A stretch of 64,000 nucleotides of DNA. Origin: Puccinellia tenuiflora. Its lineage: Eukaryota > Streptophyta > Magnoliopsida > Poales > Poaceae. Shown here one piece after another: positions 30,389 to 41,186 of this stretch. The stretch lies in assembly GCA_012064385.1 (NCBI GenBank), contig QRDG01000417.1, positions 748,656 to 812,655 of the forward strand, in the 5' to 3' direction. A program made the position numbers and the translations under genes. Below the pieces are notes generated by a model. The model saw only the letters and a program-made list of their open reading frames with translations, was not told the origin of the DNA and ran no database searches. The first letter of the stretch is position 1; each line of letters opens with the position of its first letter.

Positions 30389-33056
30389 CTACACTGCAGA
30401 CTCCGACTGCGAGCGACTCTTCTTGGAGGCTAACTCTGCAGCCCTGGCAAGCTTCTTCTCAAAGGTATCAATTAGCTTAACAGCTAACTGACTCGCTTTC
30501 GCCTTGACGCTGTTTAGCGACTTGGTCTTGCCATCGGGCTTTCGAGGAAAGTCGCTGACAACTGCCTCGAAGTCGCCTGCAACCTCATGACCAAGCAAAA
30601 GCCGGAAAGTGAACTCTGAGCCGCGTACCGTCTGAGCACGCGTGTAGTCCGCTAAGGTGGTCGCCTCGCCTTCAAACGGGGCCGCAAGTCCATCAACATC
30701 GGCCGGCAACGGCTGGTTGGGGAAGATGCCCCGATGCACACTCGCCAGGGCATCTTTCGACTTCTGCAGCGCCGCTGAAGATTGCTGCAGTGCAGTCGAA
30801 GCATACGCATGGGCGCGGTCAACGAAGCCAACAGCCGTCTCCAGGTCGATATTCTCACTGGAAGTATCCTCTGGAGGAGCGCCTCCGCACGGCTCTGAAC
30901 AACGAAGATGACCACACTTGTGACACATCCGAAGTCAACACAAGACAAAGTAGGCAGTGAGCCGAGATACTTACCTCCGATTACATGGGCGAGCCCGAGC
31001 AAGCGTTCAACCTGGGTCTTCTCTAGTTCACCCCGGGTTTGCTCACGCTCTTGAGCTGCACCCAGGGACTTCTCCAGCTCGGCGACCCGCCTCGCCAGAC
31101 TCTCCCTTTCGCCTGTGAATCACCGGATCAAAGTCAAAAACAAAGATAGTCGACACACCTCCTGAATGCACGGGTTGGTACTCACTGTTGGCTCGCTCCA
31201 GAGCAATGCGGAGTCGACCCTCCTCCTTCTCCATGCGCATGAAGGACTTGGCTCCCTCCAGCAGCTGGCGACAAAAAGGCTGTGCAAAGGAGCAAAAGTG
31301 TCAATCTGCGCCTGACTATCCTAGTCACGCACATCTTCGGGGGCTACTCCCATCGGGAGCGCTGTTCGCGCACCCGACACAAGAATCTGCAAGGTTAAGA
31401 CAGAATATACTTACGTGCCCAAGCAGCTCAGCATCCACTGCAGTCGTATCAGCAGCTCTTTCTGGCCCCTTGGAGGTTGACGTCTTCAACATCAAGGGAT
31501 TATTGGCCTCAGGCGCCTCTTCGGGTGTCCCAGTGGTTCGCTCCGGGACAGCCGTGGATTGATGTTCCTCTTCTCGAGGTGAAGAGCCATCTCCACCAGT
31601 GTGATGGCTGTGTAAAGAAGCAAAACTTCAGACAAGCGTCCGAGGAGTTGAAAGAAGAACAAAGACAAAAAGGCGTACTCGCAGAGGCTTACCTGTTGAC
31701 ATCTTCATCCTCGCTGCTCATGGGAGGAGATGCCATCCCCCCAAACCCAGCGGGCGGCGCTGAATTCAGTGGAGGCACGGACAGCGGATCTACCGGCTCA
31801 CTCGCATCGGAGGATGAGTCGCGGGCTTCCTTGTCCTCCGCAACCACTTCCTTCAAAGGTGACGACCCCGAGGTGGAGTCGACATTCTTTCGTCTTAGCC
31901 GCTTCCGCAGCGGCTCTTCGTCTTCATCATCCTCTTCCACTTCCTCATTCGGCGAGTGAGCAGAAGGGAGTTCGTCTTCATCGTCGTCCTGCTCGACGAC
32001 TGTGGCCTCGTCGTGAGGTCCATTCTCCATCAGCGGAGGAAGGCTCACATAAGCCCTTCGATCCTGACGAGCAGCGAGGAGAAAAGCGAGTCAAGAAAAA
32101 CAGTCGACTAAAGCAAAGCAAAGAGAGTTCAAGGTGCTTACCTCAGGTACGGGGTTGTTTGGCCCGTATGGTTTGACCGGGCAGTTAACGTTGCACGGAT
32201 CGGCGGCCCGAAGGCTGGTGATGTTCTTCACCTTAGTCGCGATCTGTGCATCATCAAGCGAGGTGTCGACTGCGAGCTCCCACATTGGTTGCTCGCGTCA
32301 ACGCAGCGGCTGCACCTTCAGCTTGTGGAAAGTCGCGATAAGGTGAATGCCACCTGTCTCGCGTCCGAGCGTCGTCAGCAACCCGCGGAGCAGCGCCAGC
32401 AGTGGCTTGGTCGACTCCTTGTCCTCCTTTGACAGAGGGTGCGACCAGGCCTTGGTCCTTCGCAGAGGTCGATCAGCGGCGAACTCGGGAAGGCCTTCTT
32501 GGTCCCACTTGATGTAGAACCATTTCTTCCGCCAGTTCTGGACGGAGTCAGATTTCTTCAGCTGGAAGAAGCACGTGTCGCCGCGCAGCTGGATTCCGAA
32601 GCCGCCCACGAGGAATGTCTGCTTCGACCGCCCCACCATCCGTCGCACCATGAAGAGCGACTTCCACAGGTTCCAGTTGGGTGCGATCCCCAAAAAGCAC
32701 TCGCATAACACAATAAAACTCGCGATGCTCAATACGCTGTTGGGATTCAGATCATGGATCTGAATCCCATAGGCGTAAAGAAGACCACGAACAAAATCGT
32801 GGATGGGGAACCCGAAGCCCCGTGGAAGGAATTCCACGAAGCACACGCGCTCCCCATCGCGAGGAGAGGGGATCACATCCTTACCGGGGGCGCGCATCGT
32901 CGCCGTGCTCGTTGGCGGCAGTAATCCTTGCTCGCGGAGGGTGTCCAGCTCCGCCGCCTTCACGGACGATTTCCCCCAGTCGCCCTCCAACTTCTTCATG
33001 CCGGCGTCGTCGCCGGCGGCGGAGCCTTCCGCTCCCTTCACCCTCTTCTGGCCCAT
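30389..33056 (-). CDS. Six-exon antisense gene (aORF1) with PF04195-type domain
   Basis: The minus-strand ATG is at 33056. Exons are 33056-32142, 32063-31693, 31607-31415, 31279-31186, 31112-30975 and 30894-30389. All five introns (56 to 135 nt) start GT and end AG, and every junction keeps the frame: 2217 nt, 739 codons including the stop. One in-frame TGA at 32300-32298 (codon 253) breaks it, probably CGA to TGA at a CpG. Exon 1 holds the 'putative gypsy type transposon' domain (core LNPNSVLSIASFIVLCECFL) and WRKKWFYIKW. Exon 2 is very acidic with a basic patch (LRKRLRRK). Exons 4 and 5 form a coiled coil. Function is unknown; it is probably expressed from near the 3' LTR, against the sense transcript. 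Confidence 0.8.
32298..32300 (-). other. In-frame TGA in the antisense gene
   Basis: The codon lies between QPLR and REQPMWEL. A CGA to TGA transition at a CpG fits methylation-driven decay. It is the only interruption in the six-exon frame. Confidence 0.8.
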
Positions 33057-34033
33057 GGTGCTAGCGGGGGAGGAGAGAGTTTCTGGTGAACTGGGCGCAA
33101 GGGCAGCAATGGAGGAACAGCACTGGAGGAGAAAGCAGAGGAGATGGCGGCGAAATAAGGAAGGCGTGAACTATTCCCCACCGCGGTGAAAATTATGTAC
33201 CGCGGGGTCAGTTCATCCTGGCCGTCCTCCACGACGCGGCAATTCGAGGCAACATCCGGCCGTCCACGTGTCGCGCGGAGATAGCAACCGTCGCCGGCCA
33301 CGCCGCCCACTACGCGCGGGAATCGAGGCGCCATCATCATACCACGAAAATTTCGCGCCCAACGGTCAGAACAGTCAATACTGACACCGGGACCACTCTG
33401 TTACGTCCCATCGGATGCAGAGCACGCCGAAAACGTCAGCCCTGACGTCATCAGCGGAGGCGTGTCAAGTAAGCTAACGGGCTGATGGAGCACCCGGACA
33501 GTTTTTTCGAGTGCAACAAGGAACAGTAAGCTCTGAGAGCTGAGTCGACTCGATAATCCATTCGAGTGAGACAAGTACATAGTAAGCTTTACAAAGCTGA
33601 TGACACCCGAATTCATCATTCGAGTGGACTCCAACCAGTAAGCTTTCAGAGCTGAGTTTAAGTCGATTCCGTAGGCCATCAAGGCTGAGTACAAAGTAAG
33701 TCGAGCAAGGCCAGTTTTGACTTGGGCATTTCGAGTCATCTTTTTACTCCCATCGGGAGCGGGCTTTTCGACTGAAGAAAAATTGAGTTTAACCTCAATT
33801 GCAAGCAATTCAGCTTAATCTCGGGGGCTACTCCCATCGGGAGCGCTGTTCGCGCACCCGATGACTAAGGACAACGACAGTCGAAAGCTGGCGAGTCAAG
33901 AAGATCATGAAGCGCACTTGATTATTCAAGACAGTAGCAGCCGAAGATTGGCTCGTGAAGGAGTCAGGTGGCGTGCCCGGAGGAAGGAGTCCTTTACTCG
34001 ACTCTGCGATTCGACTAAGCACTCGGGGGCTAC
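33057..34033. other. Non-coding region between aORF1 start and 3' LTR
   Basis: This stretch must contain the antisense leader and promoter. It holds repeated words GTAAGCTTT.CAGAGCTGA (33520-33660), a near-palindrome ACTCCCATCGGGAG (33746-33759), and at 33821-33861 a 41-bp block identical to 31337-31377 inside an antisense-gene intron. The polypurine tract ACTCGGGGGCTAC ends at 34033. Confidence 0.6.
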
Positions 34034-34451
34034 TGTCGTGGGGCTACCTTTCGGGTACCCCACGGTGGTAGTACCTGGGTCACGCCAAGAGAGGCCCATG
34101 AAGTGTACCATGTGGCCCAAGTAGCTGGTTAGGCCGGTGATGATCTTCCTTATTCTGTAACGTGCAATCCGCACCGTCCACCCGAGACCTGGCCTGTGAT
34201 ATAAAGGCCAGGAGGGTGCGTCATCTAGGTCAAGCAAGCAGCACACAAACCCTAGCGGGATTGCATCTCGCCATTGTAGCCACCTCGATAATACCATACA
34301 AGCAGGAATAGGTCTTTACCTCACCTCGAGGGGCCGAACCTGGGTAAACTCGCCCCCTGTTAGCCGTCTTAGCCACCAACGTTCATACTCTCTCCCCCTC
34401 AATCAACCCGGGGTACACAACCTTGGGATTTGCCGAGTCCACTACTCGTCA
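34034..34451 (+). repeat. 3' LTR of the young Tat element
   Basis: It is identical to the 5' LTR except A for G at 34308, and is followed by the target duplication ACGCC. Confidence 0.95.
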
Positions 34452-34672
34452 ACGCCGCTCATTAAGCCGGAGAAGAAATCGTTCGTGTGTATGATGGGCG
34501 GGCCATACCTGTCGGAGCCTCGGGTCGGACAGTGTCCGGCACCGCGAAGTCAGCCCCCAAAGTTGGAGGCCATGTTTGCGGTGCCGGACAGATTTTGACC
34601 GGACAAAGTCTTTACGAACCGCGGTATGGCATGTTTTTCTTTCCGACAGCCCAATTGAGCTTTACGGCCTCT

Positions 34673-35112
34673 TTTGGGTGTGTTCGGTTCTGGAATCTGA
34701 TGGAACGGAATGGAATGTTTCCGTTCGTAGGGACGATTCTTGCGTTCGGTTCCGGGATGGGATGGAACGCACTGGTTCCACTGTAGGGAATATTCCTCCA
34801 ATATCCGGAACGCACCGGTCGGGCCGATTCGGCCGGACGAGGTGGAACGGCACAGTGTTTGCCTCTAATTAATCAAGTTTAGCAATAATTAATCAAGTTT
34901 AGCAATAATTAATCAAGTTTAGAAATAATTAATCGAGTCTAGAATAATTAATCGACATTAGGAATAATTTCATTCCCATTCCATTCCATTCCATTCTTCC
35001 CCTTCCAAACCGAACGCAGGAATGGAATGTTTCCGTGACATTTTTTTTGTCCAAACCGAACACACGGATGGAATGGTTCCGTGACATTTCCTGGTATTCT
35101 GAAACCCGAACA
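34673..35112. mobile_element. MITE-like element, possibly hAT type
   Basis: The left end reads GGGTGTGTTCGGTTCTGGAAT. The right end, in reverse complement, reads GCGTGTGTTCGGGTTTCAGAAT. A second right-end copy lies near 35050. The inside has GGAATGGAAT repeats and a 20-bp AT-rich tandem repeat. I could not find a clean target duplication, so the superfamily is uncertain. Confidence 0.55.
34867..34955 (+). repeat. 20-bp tandem repeat in the MITE
   Basis: AATTAATCAAGTTTAGCAAT is repeated about 4.4 times, with the later units diverged. Confidence 0.85.
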
Positions 35113-35660
35113 CACGCTTGGTGGAGATGCTATAATAAAACAACAAATTTCTCCGTTTCTATCCCGTCAATTTATCCTGGGTTCTGGCGCTCGCTAGTGA
35201 CGAAAAGAAACGCGACACTGCAGGCTCGCCCACCTTCAGATACGTACTGTACGCCTGAATTCACACCTGATAGGACAGTGATAGGTTGGTGACACATCCT
35301 GTCACCTGCCCTAGAGCCCAAGTCGTCTCGAACCCGGTGCCAAAAGGTGTCCTGACGTTGTGGTCAAATCGGACGCGCTCCTGCGGGGCCCCGATTACTG
35401 CAGTGCGCTCAATCTTCCGCGGCCGCCCAAACCCAACACCGAGACTGATCTCACACACACACACACTCCCACTCTCCACTGACGAGCACCGCCCCCGCAC
35501 GCGCCGGCACCCCATCCACTCCGCCACTTCGCACGCGCCTACAAATTTCATCGCCTGAAAACCTCCAGCTCCAGGCCACAACTCCACGTCCATTCCTCCA
35601 AATCAGTATACACGCCACCAGGTACCAGCAGTGGAAGCTACCACCACCACTCCACCAGAG

Positions 35661-36170
35661 ATGAACGGCTACTCCAACCTCGCCTCGTCCCCTCCAGCGC
35701 CGCCCAGCGTCGAGCCTCCGGTCCCGGTCCCGGCCCCGGGCGGCACGGCGGACGAGAGCAAGTGGGAGGGGGTGGCGGTCGGGGCGGCGACCATGGTCAG
35801 GAACCTCTCCTCCGCCTCCCAGAGGTTCGCGGCCGTGGAGCGGAGCAAGTCCACCAACGGCCACCGCGGCGGCTTCCAGGCGGCGGTCAGAAGGGCCTTC
35901 TCCATGCGGCGGCAGCCGGCGTCCAGCCTCTCGGACGGGTACTGGAGGATCCACGACGGCCTGGACGACCAAGAGGCGGAAGCGCTCGACGAGGTCGACG
36001 AGCAGAAGAAGGGGGCGGCGGAGGAGCCTGCACCTGCACAGGCGGTGCAGGGAGATGATGCGGCGAGCTGCAAGGAGATCGACGAGGAGATGAGCAAGAA
36101 GAAGACGAAGAAGCGGGGCGCTCACATCTTCCGGGCGTGCAAGAAGCTTCTCGGATTCAAACGTGTTTAG
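35661..36170 (+). CDS. Plant-specific small protein of unknown function
   Basis: The single-exon frame codes for 169 residues. I chose the ATG at 35661; an earlier in-frame GTG at 35631 is not a plant start. The N-terminus is Pro/Ser-rich and disordered. A middle motif RRAFSMRRQPASSLSDGYWR is followed by RIHDGL. An acidic stretch follows, then a Lys-rich tail KKKTKKRGAHIFRACKKLLG ending FKRV. The 'FSMRR..S..YWRIHD' block with a C-terminal 'ACKKLLGF' recalls a family of uncharacterised plant proteins; I cannot give a role. It has no signal peptide or membrane segment. The basic tail could bind membranes or act as a nuclear signal (inference). Codon use is GC-rich, like an expressed grass gene. 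Confidence 0.85.
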   Translation: MNGYSNLASSPPAPPSVEPPVPVPAPGGTADESKWEGVAVGAATMVRNLSSASQRFAAVERSKSTNGHRGGFQAAVRRAFSMRRQPASSLSDGYWRIHDGLDDQEAEALDEVDEQKKGAAEEPAPAQAVQGDDAASCKEIDEEMSKKKTKKRGAHIFRACKKLLGFKRV

Positions 36171-37189
36171 TTAGGATACAGCTTGATTGCACGATCTGTT
36201 TAATCGACAGAGAAAATGCAGATTCATTTCTCGTTCTTGCCATGCTTCCGTTCTGGATCTCGGTTTTGTCTTCTTGTTCGTCGATTCGAGTAAATATAAG
36301 GGCCTGGTTTCGTTGACTTGAACATGGGCGCTGTGTGTTGCTGTACTTGTTCGTCACGTGAGCTAGATCTTGATGACTTGGACTGAACTTCGGGGGCATG
36401 TGGGCGTGCATGATGATATGCATTTATGCAGGCAACGCGGTCAAACGGAGAGCGCCTCGTCCGACCTGCGCCGGATATTTGTGGGCATGGATCCGCCGCG
36501 CACTTCCTAAAGGTCCATCTTCGTCTTAAAGTGCGGTGATCAAAGTTGAAATATGCTGTCCGTGTGAGGAAAAAAGTTGAAATATGTTATGGCGACTAGA
36601 CTTTCAACTGAAAAAGGGTGTTCCGTTGACGAAATTGTGGTTTCCACCGGCTTTAGCGAGAGCTTTTGCAAAGATCAAAGTTATAAAAAAAAAACTTTTG
36701 CAAGAATCACCGATTCTACAAACCTTTTGCAGTTTCCACCGGTTTGGCATTAATGCACTGTTTAGCTAAGTTAATACACCTATTTTTACGTCGATTTTAT
36801 CCACTATAATTTCTATTTTGCTTTGTAATTTCTTTCATTTAGACCGATCTGGTTGTTGTTGAGGCATCCTTCGACTGATATTGCCAAATTTTGTCTTAAC
36901 CATTTCGCCTTCATCTTAGTCATTGTATAGATTCTTTTTTTTCTTACTCAATCATTGTATAGATTCAGCTACCTGGTTCTACTTTCCAATTAAAAATTCT
37001 TTGGAATTAGCATTAGAAAATCAAGAGATGAAGCCCTACCGGGAAACTTTCCAAGATCTAGCAAGTGACTATGTCCCTTAAATGTACAACAAGTACTGTA
37101 CAAGGTTCTTGCTTTGCTGGAACTCTACAATTTATACCTTTGGCAATATTTTTCCTCAAAGATTGCTTTGTCAAATGAGGGTGGCGTTT

Positions 37190-37560
37190 TGACTCCCCGG
37201 TGCACATACACTTGGTATTTAATTTGATGTGTCAACAAAAAATTATTCCCGTATAGATCTTAATATTCTATATGTTCACGAAGTCGTTTCATGAAAAAGC
37301 TGATATTTTTTGCGCCATATGTAAAAAAAAAACTATTGGTGCTAAAATAAACCTTTTCATGAGACATGTTTTTGTCTTTTGTACACAAGCCACAAAAAAA
37401 TGTTGATTTTTTGCGAAACAACTTTGTGTGCGCATAGAAGTAGAGATGTATCCACGAAATCTTCTTTCGCAACTTTTTGACATTTAAAATTTTGGCTTTT
37501 AAAACCGGGTGCATATGCACCCGGATTCCAAAATGGATTTCACTTGTCAAACCTCATTCG
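37190..37560. repeat. AT-rich dispersed repeat, copy 1
   Basis: It shares its layout with 44690-45000 and 53600-53990: a 'CATAGAA' word after a GTGCGCA or GTGCACGCA word, poly-A/T runs, and TGATATTTTTTG or AAAATATCGG. The ends are not clear. Confidence 0.4.
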
Positions 37561-37667
37561 GACATATTTGTTGAGTTCTCATTCCTGTCGTGTTTTCCAG
37601 GAAACTGGATTGATTTTTTTCCATTCAAAATGGAGGCATTGAGTTGTTTATTGATATTCAATAGAAG

Positions 37668-38368
37668 TCTACCCCGCGCGTTGCAGTAGAAATCCCTTGA
37701 AAAAATATTACGTATAAAAGGGTATAAAAGTAGGGTACATTAAGTTGTTTAAAGGAATATGTAAAATTTAATTTTCCATAGTCGAGATACTAAATTTATT
37801 TGACATGAGATATGTCTATGAAAAATTATTAACATGACAATAAAATGATTATAAGATGGATGATGTTGAGTTTGCATGTATAGATTAATAAATATATTAG
37901 TGGAGATGACATGAACAAGTGATTGGATAGTAGAATGTATGATGTGGATATGTTGCATGTTGAGATAGAAAATCAGTAATGCATATTAGTGGGGTTTTGC
38001 CTTATAAGACATATAAATTACATTGTTTTAATGTTAATTATCATGTTTTTACAATGAAAATGTAGCACTCTTTGATATTTTCTCCGGTGAAACTTCCTTT
38101 CAACAAAAATTTACTACTCTTTTTGCCACACTATACTCAATCTCTTTTGATATATGAAGTAATACCAAGTGATCTGATCACATACAAAGGTTATCCCTTT
38201 TTATTTATTTTATGAACACTACATATTAGTCATTAAAAAAACTTGCTGAAATTATTTGTTCACACTAAGATTATCTTGCAACGTGAATAAAAAACCATTC
38301 CATTTAATGTGCATCATAACTATTTTAGTATTAGTCGATGCGGGTATTTACACGTGGATGTTTACTAG
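37668..38368 (+). mobile_element. Possible Helitron remnant
   Basis: It begins TCTACCCCGCGCGTTGC and ends in CTAG followed by T, the terminal pattern of Helitrons. It has no protein coding. The 3' hairpin is weak, so this is only a candidate. Confidence 0.3.
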
Positions 38369-38946
38369 TTAGCTAAATATAAAGAAATAGGTTGCATACG
38401 GTTTCTAATTGATTATCTGTGAGCCGCTACTAGCTAAATTGGTAGTTTAGTTTTTTTTTTAAAACTTGAAGTGGTCGTATCCACCGCTCGAATAGATTGA
38501 AGACATGACCCAGTTTATAAAAGAAACTGGGTCCAAAAATCATACAAACTGTATAATCCCCTGTTTATGAGGAAAAAAAGGGCCAAAAACCGCACAGACA
38601 AGCCCGATACCAGTTACTTAAGCTTTCCATCTTCACAGTTCTATATAGATTTGTTTTTGAATCTCTTACGTAGAAATTTGTTGTTTGTTTCTTCTTTACG
38701 ATTGTGCTATGGCTAATCCAATTCCTTGACCACAAGTACTACGAGAAGTAGCACACATGACACACCAGATGAAGAGGCATTCTCGTCAAGAACAAGAACA
38801 GAAGAATAGAATCACAACAACCAAATTGTAAAAGAGCAACCAATTCAAGTAAGTTCATCATTAATATACATAGTTCGATACACCAGACAAATTCATATCT
38901 ACTAACTAGACCAACCAACTAATACTCCAGATAACACATTCTTCTA

Positions 38947-39885
38947 TCACAGACTACTAATGTAAGGAGATAACGAAACGATCCCTACATAATCAAGTTC
39001 GACTGACACCAACCACAACTTGCCATCTCGCTCCACCACCTCACTTAGGGTCACACCCTTAGCCGCCGTCAATTCCTCGACCTCCGTGCCGTCGCTATTG
39101 AGCCGGACCCCAACTAAGTGTTTGACTGGAACCGTCACATTTAGGCGTGTCCTCTCTTGGTTTAGTGCAACCCAATAGCCATTTTGCCCGTCACGCCTCA
39201 CGTTATCCGGGTAGCCTGGCAGGTCGGCGAATAGCTCATAGTGTCCGGCCTTGCGCCCTTTCAGGTAGTACCTGAAGACCTGGCTTGACGTGGTGTGCGC
39301 CACAACAACATATGACGTATCATAGCTGATGGCGACGCCATTGGGGTAGAGTAAGCCTCCCTTCAACACAGTGACGTGTTTCGTCGGTGCATTGTATTTT
39401 AGCAGTCATCCAGTGGCATCCACGTTTATCACGATCTCGGTGTTGAATCTGCAAAGAAATTTGACATGCATGTTTATAAGATTGTATGAACCAGAACCAT
39501 GTGTCATGTGTGTCCTTTTATTGCAACAGAAGAACACACAAGGCTACTCAATTGACTGATTTTTCCTATGGCCTGAGGTGATTATGTGATGTTGTGTACA
39601 CACACTCAGTACGTACCTGTAGTTGGCGTGGTGGGCGAAGGTTGTCCAGCCGGCGGCGGTGCCGCCCCACTTGAGGACGCAGCCGTCGGAGACGCCGGTG
39701 TAGGGGCCTCCGCCCTCCGCGTCGAAGGCGAGGCTCTCGGCGCCGGTGACGCCGCTGGGCAGCGGAAGGTGGAGGGCCCATCGAGTCACGGTAGTTCTGA
39801 CAAGCTCCCCGGCGCACGGTAAGACCACGGAGGCGAGGGCGAGGAGGAGGAGGAGGAGAGCCGCCGTGCCGAAGCTGCGCCCCAT
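38947..39885 (-). pseudogene. Strictosidine synthase-like gene, truncated
   Basis: Exon 1 (39885-39617) has a signal peptide (Leu-rich, then VVLPCAGEL) and the family start ESLAFDAEGGGPYTGVSDG. A 168-nt intron (39616-39449, GTACGT...TTTGCAG) joins in frame to exon 2 (39448-38947). Exon 2 has the family's second half: YPNGVAISYD, VVVAHTTSSQVFRYYLKGRK, ADLPGYPDNVRRDGQNGYWV and VALN. The joined frame is 257 codons against about 340-360 in the family: the middle of the beta-propeller, including its active-site side, is missing. A TGA at 39408-39406 stands where relatives have Arg. These proteins enter the secretory pathway; most members are esterase-like and do not make strictosidine. Confidence 0.85.
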
Positions 39886-40104
39886 GGTTCAGATCCACCG
39901 GAGCGTCCAACTGTGCATTCTGTAGTGTAGATGGCTCCGATCACATTTAAGCCGCTTCGGTTGCCTTCACCATCACATCTTCGTACTTCCAGCGTCCCAT
40001 TCTTGATGGAATGATGGATGATGAGTATGAACTGAGTCAGCACATGTGCTTGTGACTTCACAAGTCAGGGCACGGATGTACCGCGTGCATGCTCCTCGTG
40101 ATCC
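39886..40104. promoter_or_regulatory. Promoter flank of the strictosidine synthase-like gene
   Basis: This 219-bp stretch separates the minus-strand ATG from the Mutator-like element. No clear TATA box is seen on the minus strand. Confidence 0.35.
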
Positions 40105-40334
40105 GTGAAATTTACCGTATTTGACCCTTTTTCGAAAAGATTTCACGAAATGGACCCAAATTCAATTCATGGCGCCCGGCTTCAGGGCGCCATAACAGGA
40201 AGCATGACGCCTTGGTCAAAGGCGCCATGGACCGGCCACGTCAGCGCCAGGTAAGTAGCATGGCGCCCCAGGGTAAGGCGCCATACTCACTACCATGGCG
40301 CCCCGGCCCAAGGCGCCATGCCACTTAGGGTTTT
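40105..40334 (+). repeat. Left TIR of the Mutator-like element
   Basis: It pairs with 41187-41446 in reverse orientation. The arms are clearly alike, with scattered substitutions and one insertion in the right arm near 41360-41395. Confidence 0.9.
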
Positions 40335-41186
40335 CAGCCGCCACACAGCGCCCTGTGGAGGCTATCCCCACCCATTTCCACTCTCCCAGCTCGAAGAAGA
40401 GACCATTCCCACCCGTCGCCCTATCTATTGCCCTCCAAATCGGAGGGTTTTCTCCGTGGATTTCGTCTCCCTTTGATCCTCCAAGGTAATCTCCTCCGTT
40501 CTTCTCGTTTTTGTCCAATTTAAATCTTGACATTTGGTTGTTTTTGCATCTATTTGGAAACCCTAATATTTGAGATTAGATGTGTAGATTTTGTTTTTCT
40601 TTGACCTTATATGTTTGTTATGGAAGTCTAGGATTAAGTATTTGAATGGTATGATGAGGGATTTGGTTCATCCAAACCCTAACCCTAGAAATTTGTAACC
40701 CTAAATTTGTATGGTATGGTGAGGGATTTGGTTGACCCAAACCCTAACCCTAGAAATTTGTAACCGTAGATTAGTATGGTATGGTTTGGTATTTGGTTGT
40801 GATGGATTTTTTTATTATTTTATATTATTAGAAATTTAGGGGAGCATACCTTAAACAGCACGGGCGTGGAGGAGAGGCGGAGCACGGTGGGCAGGCTCAC
40901 TACGACGAGCATGGGGCCGGAGGAGAGGCGGAGCACGGGGGCGGCGTCGGCGAGAGGCGCACCGACGGAGGGGGCGGAGGAGAGGCGGACCACGGGGGCG
41001 GCGTCGGTGTCAGCCGCCCTCCATTAGGACGGCAACGAGCACGGGGGCGGCCGGGGCAACGAGCACGGGCACGAGCACGGGGACGGCGGGGGCTGCGGCG
41101 GATCGGGGCGGCGGCGGCGGGCGGATGGGGCGGCGGCGTCGGGGGTGGGGGAGGAATGGGTAGAATGGCCTCGATTTGGGCCCGAG

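Larger units (their letters stand above)
23785..34451 (+). mobile_element. Young Tat-lineage Gypsy element with internal deletion
   Basis: The 10,667-bp element has two 418-bp LTRs that differ at one base (24059 against 34308) and a perfect target duplication ACGCC (23780-23784 and 34452-34456). Order: LTR, primer site, gag N-terminus, deletion junction near 25590, RNase H-integrase, satellite array, two antisense coding regions, polypurine tract, LTR. With the usual grass rate of 1.3e-8 per site per year, one difference in 418 suggests about 0.1 million years, with wide error. The missing gag core, protease and RT make it non-autonomous. Confidence 0.95.
34452..35660. other. Upstream region of the small gene, with a MITE-like element
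   Basis: 34457-34670 is the continuation of the pre-insertion locus. 34673-35112 is a small inverted-repeat element (listed separately). 35250-35660 is the probable promoter and leader of the gene at 35661, with an (AC)n run at 35452-35465. I see no strong TATA box. Confidence 0.5.
36171..38946. other. Intergenic, AT-rich, repeat remnants
   Basis: The first 250 bases are the likely 3' untranslated region of the gene ending at 36170. 37190-37560 is a MITE-like remnant with GTGCATATGCACCCGG. 37668-38368 is a possible Helitron remnant. 38500-38545 contains an ACCCAGTTT..AAACTGGGT hairpin. No gene is seen. Confidence 0.45.

Noticed and set aside
29675..30433. 252-codon plus-strand frame
   Set aside because: It is antisense to the two-exon frame with splice sites and has no start context or domain.
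40674..40760. Telomere-like AACCCTAACCCTAG
   Set aside because: It has only two telomere-like words per unit within a 60-bp repeat inside the Mutator-like element, so it is not a telomeric tract.
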